Source: a virus
Reading direction: 5' to 3' (one strand)
IMG/VR virus record: IMGVR_UViG_3300010354_006477
Coordinates: 1-60,512 of that record
Length of the DNA stretch: 60,512 nt
In this document: positions 56,742 to 60,512 of the stretch, piece by piece
How the letters are laid out: each line of letters starts with the position of its first letter
Position numbering within the stretch: position 1 is the first letter of the stretch
Notes under the pieces: generated by a model
The model's input: the letters and a program-made list of their open reading frames with translations, nothing else
The model's database searches: none
What the model was told of the DNA's origin: nothing
Position numbers and translations under genes: made by a program

Positions 56742-57625
56742 TTGATATATCCTCTGCTATAGCCATTGGGTCGATTAACACCGTCGGCAAACGCCTGCTG
56801 CCATTCGGTATCTCTATTATAGCCCTTAGTCCAAAAGCTGTCAACATTTAAGTCGCCATTGGTGATCCAATATTCAGCATCCTTCATACATTGGTAAAAC
56901 TTATCTGTTCTGGGACTGGGAAATACCATAGTACAGGCTTTCCAAAGCAGACTGCTAAAGTCTGTATTAACCATTTTTTGAGCACCAAACACAACCAAAC
57001 CTTCGTTGTGCATAATATCCTTTTCAAAGACATCCATGCGGCTGCTCAAATCAATAACTACATCAAACTTGCCACCGTAGTATTGACTGAGTTTGTTGTC
57101 CCACAGTTCGCGATTGCTATTACCAACAACTGTAATTTCAAAATCTAAATGATTAAGCAGAATAGTATTGTAAGCTACCCAAGCAAGAAATCCGCTACCA
57201 AGGATTAGTAATCTGCGACCTGGACCACTACGCTCGGCAATCTCACGCATGGGCTGTTGAACAACATTGATGCCACAGGCTACTGGTTCTAGGATATAGC
57301 GAGGATGTGCCGCAGGCACTACAACAAATTCATTTTCACGAACATTGTAGATGTCTGCGTAAGCAGGTTCGCCGCGTGTGGCCACATAGTCACCAAAGTT
57401 AACGCCTTTGATGTCAGCACCAATACCAATGACTTGACCGAGGCCTTCATGTCCCTGCATGTGTAAGGGCAATGGACCAAAGTCGCCATTCATCATGTCG
57501 ATGTCACTGCGACATACTCCGGTCATTACACTACGCACTGAAATTTGATTAGGTTCCAGTGGTGGAACTTCATAATTGTCTTCGTAAAATTTGCCGTTAC
57601 CAGATGTGACTAATACTCTATTCAT
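56732..57625 (-). CDS. Zinc-type alcohol dehydrogenase (MDR) family protein
   Basis: ATG 57625 gives 297 residues. TGVCRSDIDMMNG holds the catalytic-zinc Cys and Asp, MQGHEGLGQVIGIG the His-Glu pair, and GDYVAT the next turn. LLILGSGFLAWVAY is the nucleotide-binding segment. The structural-zinc lobe is absent and the total is short for the family (about 340). It would oxidise or reduce a sugar or polyol, as threonine and sorbitol dehydrogenase relatives do. It overlaps the Gfo/Idh/MocA gene by four bases. Confidence 0.8.
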   Translation of the reverse strand: MNRVLVTSGNGKFYEDNYEVPPLEPNQISVRSVMTGVCRSDIDMMNGDFGPLPLHMQGHEGLGQVIGIGADIKGVNFGDYVATRGEPAYADIYNVRENEFVVVPAAHPRYILEPVACGINVVQQPMREIAERSGPGRRLLILGSGFLAWVAYNTILLNHLDFEITVVGNSNRELWDNKLSQYYGGKFDVVIDLSSRMDVFEKDIMHNEGLVVFGAQKMVNTDFSSLLWKACTMVFPSPRTDKFYQCMKDAEYWITNGDLNVDSFWTKGYNRDTEWQQAFADGVNRPNGYSRGYIKWL

Positions 57626-58509
57626 AGATGTTCGATTTGCTTGTGTATCCAAATGTCTTGTTCTAGTTGTTCTTGCCAGAACTGATCATTATTTAGGTTT
57701 GCTACAGCTTTTTCTATCATTGATTGATAGGCTTCTTTGGGGCATAGACCCAGTTCAAATCTAATAGCACCATTTGGCATATCAAAACTAATGCTACTGT
57801 CGTCGGCTTTGTCGTCCTTCCAGTTAGCGGTTAGTAGCCAAGCGGTATTACCGTTTTTATATTCGAGCTCACAGAAGTCATCGACATCGTGAGTGCCATT
57901 ATGATTAACGCTGCCGTAATCAGTATCAGTAATATTCTGTAGTTCATGACGCTGTTGAGCTTGAGCAAACAGTCTAACACCAGTTTGATAGTTTGTCAAG
58001 GCACAATAATAACTTAACATGTGGGGAATAAGATCTCTGCTTACACCACCAAATGCTCGCTGTCTTGTAGTGAACCAACTGCCTGGGTGGGGAATACGGT
58101 TCTTATTGTTCCAACGAACAGTTACTTTTGTGCTTTGATCAGCTAATCGTTTGAACTCATCAATCTCTTTGCGATGTTGATTGTTCTTGATCATCATAAT
58201 CCTAGTATTAGGAAATGATTTAATCAAGTTACGCCAAGCAGTACTGTCAATGAAACCGGGCTTTTCAATTAACAGAAGATCAGTATGTTCGACTGTATTG
58301 TAAGCGATTAGTTCATGCGTGTGGTTTGGTGTACCAATATAGATGATGTCAAATTTTTTGTTTTTGTTAACGGCATCATCTATAGATTTGTAATCGGCAT
58401 TTTTGCCGGGGTCAATGTCACAAGTAAAGACTTGATAACCTAATTCGGCTAGCCATTCCTTGTATTGTTGACCCATGCCCAAGCCAATAACTAATGCTGT
58501 CTTAGGCAT
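57622..58509 (-). CDS. Gfo/Idh/MocA-family oxidoreductase
   Basis: The 295-residue protein has TALVIGLGMGQQYKEWL as NAD(P)-binding loop, DIIYIGTPNHTHELIA and LLLIEKPGF, where E-K-P carries the catalytic Lys. A second-domain RIPHPGSWFTTRQRAFGG follows. This is the signature order of the family, which oxidises or reduces sugar carbonyls at C2-C4. Length is slightly below the usual 330-350. It overlaps dpdA by eight bases and follows it in the transcript, so the two are co-expressed. Confidence 0.85.
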   Translation of the reverse strand: MPKTALVIGLGMGQQYKEWLAELGYQVFTCDIDPGKNADYKSIDDAVNKNKKFDIIYIGTPNHTHELIAYNTVEHTDLLLIEKPGFIDSTAWRNLIKSFPNTRIMMIKNNQHRKEIDEFKRLADQSTKVTVRWNNKNRIPHPGSWFTTRQRAFGGVSRDLIPHMLSYYCALTNYQTGVRLFAQAQQRHELQNITDTDYGSVNHNGTHDVDDFCELEYKNGNTAWLLTANWKDDKADDSSISFDMPNGAIRFELGLCPKEAYQSMIEKAVANLNNDQFWQEQLEQDIWIHKQIEHL

Positions 58510-60049
58510 TTCCAGCAGCCCTTAACAGTTCTTCTGCGTGATCTTCGTCCCAGGACTCAGCAGCATCAGCATCATTGTCGTCGCCCTTGTCATCACTGGC
58601 AAACAAAGCACCAAACGCTTCGGCACTGCTCTTAAGAGTTTTCTTGCCGTTAAGTTCAGCCAACAAGTGTTGAGCATTGTCCAGTTCTGTATACGGAGTT
58701 TCACTAGTAAACACACGATTGATTAGTTCAACTGCGTAGATAACATTGCGTGGTACCCAGTTACTGATTTCAGCACTGGCACTCTTGTTCTTAGTCCACA
58801 ACTTAGGATCAGGTTGATGTAGAGCACAAGCAGCGTCAGTCAAAGCATTAGCTCGCTGTACCGACTCGATATGCTGATAAACATTATGTGCCATCATCAT
58901 AAAGTAGCTGAAGCTATCCCAGCTGGTGCGACTTTCCTTACCTAGCTTGTTTAGATCGCCGGGTTTATAATAGCAGACATCGCCCATAGTCATACGCTCG
59001 CCAATCGGACTCGACCACGGCCAAGCAATAGTGCTACCTGCCATTCGACGGTCATCAATTGCCTTGTCCATGATATAACTAAATCGCTTATTGGTATGAA
59101 CATGCTGAGTATACACTTGGCCATATGCTGTAGCCAAGAACGGACTAGCACAGTCAAATGTAATCTTCATGTTAGGATTGATATGTTGCTTAATGTTGCG
59201 TTGAACAGCAGTTAAGATACAGGCCAACTCTAACTTACTTGTACCCAGGAAGTGAATAACATCGCGACCTGGCTCCAATAGTTTTTCATCACGAAGCTTA
59301 ATTAATCGGCGTAGCATGAGGTCAATGTCCTTCATGTTATTACCGCCCATAGCCCAGCCTTCGAAGGGATAGTGCTTGACTGCTTCGTACCAAATCTCGG
59401 CGTCTACATTGTTACCACCTTGTAGAACATTCAGGAACTTAGTTTGACCCTTGCGATGCTTTAGGAAGAACTCATTGTTAAACAATGTGCCATCTAAGCA
59501 GTCTTTGAAACTTTTTAGTCCTGTGCGTTCCTGATTAATAGGAGCGGCCGCCCAAGTAGGAATATCCAGTACCATACTGTAATCAGCAGTATGTTCTAGC
59601 CAGTTAAGGATAGCCATGCGGGTTTTGTCAGCAGTACCAACATAACCAGCATCACCTTGTTTTTCCCAGAAGCGTTGCCAGTCAAAGTTAATAACACCTT
59701 TACCAATCTGGAATCCGCCAGAATCGCCTAGGATAAAGTTATTGGCTTTATCACGCTTTTGGATCATGCTTTCTTCAACATCGCTTTTAGCAATATCAAG
59801 TTGAGCATGACCCGCTGAGTATAGTGCGTCTGGATAGTAGAAGTAGGCCTCTTCCTTGTTAAGGAAGTTAAAACCTTCGATGCCGTTTTCGAATTCCTTA
59901 GGAACTCGAGCAGCAGGAACATCAACACCTGGATTGTTGCGTTCCTTGCTGATGAAGGTTTGATAGAAGCCGCTGATACTGGGAAGAAAGACTGCGTAGT
60001 CTTTGTTCCTAGCTTGTAAATCGACTCTAGTCTTTTTACCTAGCGACAT
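58502..60049 (-). CDS. dpdA: DpdA-like tRNA-guanine transglycosylase-related DNA modification enzyme
   Basis: From ATG 60049 the protein is 515 residues. GDSGGFQ at residues 108-114 matches the substrate-binding Asp motif of TGT enzymes, and FDCASP at 298-303 matches the catalytic nucleophile block FDCVxP. No TGT-type zinc Cys triad is visible, as expected for DpdA rather than bacterial Tgt. DpdA replaces guanine in DNA by a 7-deazaguanine made through FolE, QueD, QueE and QueC. A C-terminal Asp/Glu-rich tail is present. It overlaps the upstream hypothetical gene by 14 bases. Confidence 0.82.
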   Translation of the reverse strand: MSLGKKTRVDLQARNKDYAVFLPSISGFYQTFISKERNNPGVDVPAARVPKEFENGIEGFNFLNKEEAYFYYPDALYSAGHAQLDIAKSDVEESMIQKRDKANNFILGDSGGFQIGKGVINFDWQRFWEKQGDAGYVGTADKTRMAILNWLEHTADYSMVLDIPTWAAAPINQERTGLKSFKDCLDGTLFNNEFFLKHRKGQTKFLNVLQGGNNVDAEIWYEAVKHYPFEGWAMGGNNMKDIDLMLRRLIKLRDEKLLEPGRDVIHFLGTSKLELACILTAVQRNIKQHINPNMKITFDCASPFLATAYGQVYTQHVHTNKRFSYIMDKAIDDRRMAGSTIAWPWSSPIGERMTMGDVCYYKPGDLNKLGKESRTSWDSFSYFMMMAHNVYQHIESVQRANALTDAACALHQPDPKLWTKNKSASAEISNWVPRNVIYAVELINRVFTSETPYTELDNAQHLLAELNGKKTLKSSAEAFGALFASDDKGDDNDADAAESWDEDHAEELLRAAGNA

Positions 60050-60392
60050 AGCCACTGCCTGTGTATTTTGTGCTGGCATACAGTTCAGGCCAGGGGCTCT
60101 TATAAAGACCCACATGGATCTTTAGTTTCTTTGGAGTACGATCACGAGTGATCTGTATCGTAACATCATAAGTGTAGCTTTGTTCCTTAAGAACAATCTC
60201 ACTGATTTCATAATCGTGGATCCATTGGTTTCCACGAAGGTCGCTGAGATATGCCTGATACATATCTGCGGGCAAATGACCTAGCCCTTCCTGTAGAATA
60301 CCGTCGTACAGCTCGGAGATCTTTAACAGATCATACTTAATGTCGTTAATGTTAATCATCGCACGACTAACACTATTGTGATATTGATTCAT
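60036..60392 (-). CDS. Hypothetical protein upstream of dpdA
   Basis: ATG 60392 (after GTGAGAACT) gives 118 residues: INDIKYDLLKISELYDGILQEG, then DYEISEIVLKEQSYTYDVTIQI and PKKLKIHVGLYKSP. The strand-rich second half could bind protein or nucleic acid. It is co-transcribed with dpdA. Family not recognised. Confidence 0.6.
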   Translation of the reverse strand: MNQYHNSVSRAMININDIKYDLLKISELYDGILQEGLGHLPADMYQAYLSDLRGNQWIHDYEISEIVLKEQSYTYDVTIQITRDRTPKKLKIHVGLYKSPWPELYASTKYTGSGYVAR

Positions 60393-60403
60393 AGTTCTCA
60401 CTT

Positions 60404-60512
60404 TATTGTTTCTCAAATTGAATGTGGCATCCATTTTCACCGTCCTCACTTACATCAATCCAGACATCGCGTCCGGGATATTTTGCCGAAATCTGTGCAT
60501 ACAGATCTTCTG
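60404..60512 (-). CDS. C-terminal part of a protein, possibly QueD, continuing past the window
   Basis: The minus-strand frame is open to the right edge and stops at 60404. About 35 residues are seen: LYAQISAKYPGRDVWIDVSED, then GENGCHIQF. The V-x-V-x-E-x-x-x-N-x-x-x-aromatic pattern resembles the last strand of 6-carboxytetrahydropterin synthase (QueD), whose product feeds QueE. With only the tail present the call is tentative; it could be another small alpha-beta protein. Confidence 0.35.

Noticed and set aside
1-60512. tRNA genes, rRNA genes or CRISPR arrays
   Set aside because: No cloverleaf-like sequence was found in the few intergenic gaps, and there are no short direct repeats with regular spacers. 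The only regular repeats encode protein.

Overview
This window reads as part of a large tailed phage (T4-like myovirus type) genome rather than a bacterial chromosome. Genes are packed with ATGA-type overlaps, hardly any gap exceeds 100 bases, and many short minus-strand ORFs have no recognisable family. Phage-typical metabolic genes are present: flavin-dependent thymidylate synthase, a T4 RNase H-like flap nuclease, GTP cyclohydrolase I, QueE, a DpdA-like transglycosylase and a MoxR ATPase paired with a VWA/metallopeptidase protein. TATAAATA elements matching the T4 late promoter and consensus sigma-70 promoters also occur. No tRNA, rRNA, CRISPR array, transposase or virion structural gene was recognised. 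Host and taxonomy cannot be fixed from the sequence alone.

Left part (1-35476, almost all plus strand): one long biosynthesis and decoration block. It starts with a partial glycosyltransferase-like gene and three SGNH-fold proteins. Next come a cupin, a nucleotidyltransferase-kinase fusion, a SnoaL/NTF2-fold protein, a shikimate dehydrogenase-like protein, a GatZ/KbaZ-like aldolase and a NodU/CmcH carbamoyltransferase. Three adjacent glycosyltransferase-like paralogues follow, the first carrying about ten 64-residue repeats. After that come eleven radical SAM proteins (one split in two) interspersed with five more SGNH proteins, 2OG-Fe(II) oxygenase-like proteins, a nitroreductase and an SDR-like protein. 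A minus-strand trio (24366-28667) interrupts the block, with a 17-bp palindrome of late-promoter-like elements at its divergent boundary. The most economical reading is synthesis and attachment of an unusual, heavily modified glycan or small molecule. The substrate is not visible.

Middle part (35465-45665, minus strand apart from one sulfotransferase): ThyX, small phage proteins, the VWA/MoxR pair, a PsiE-like membrane protein and a series of very short genes. Several of these have their own sigma-70 promoter with a shared extended -35 (TTGACACAAAT/TTGACACAAAAT). This looks like an early region of host-interaction genes.

Right part (45713-60512, minus strand): flap nuclease, small proteins, QueE, a HIT-like protein, a phosphoribosyltransferase, FolE, a short UDP-sugar dehydrogenase-like protein, a TagD-like cytidylyltransferase, a GT-B glycosyltransferase, an MDR dehydrogenase, a Gfo/Idh/MocA oxidoreductase and DpdA. 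FolE, QueE and DpdA point to 7-deazaguanine modification of the phage DNA. A protein tail at the right edge may be QueD. The sugar and dehydrogenase genes between FolE and DpdA may extend that modification or serve a second glycosylation route.
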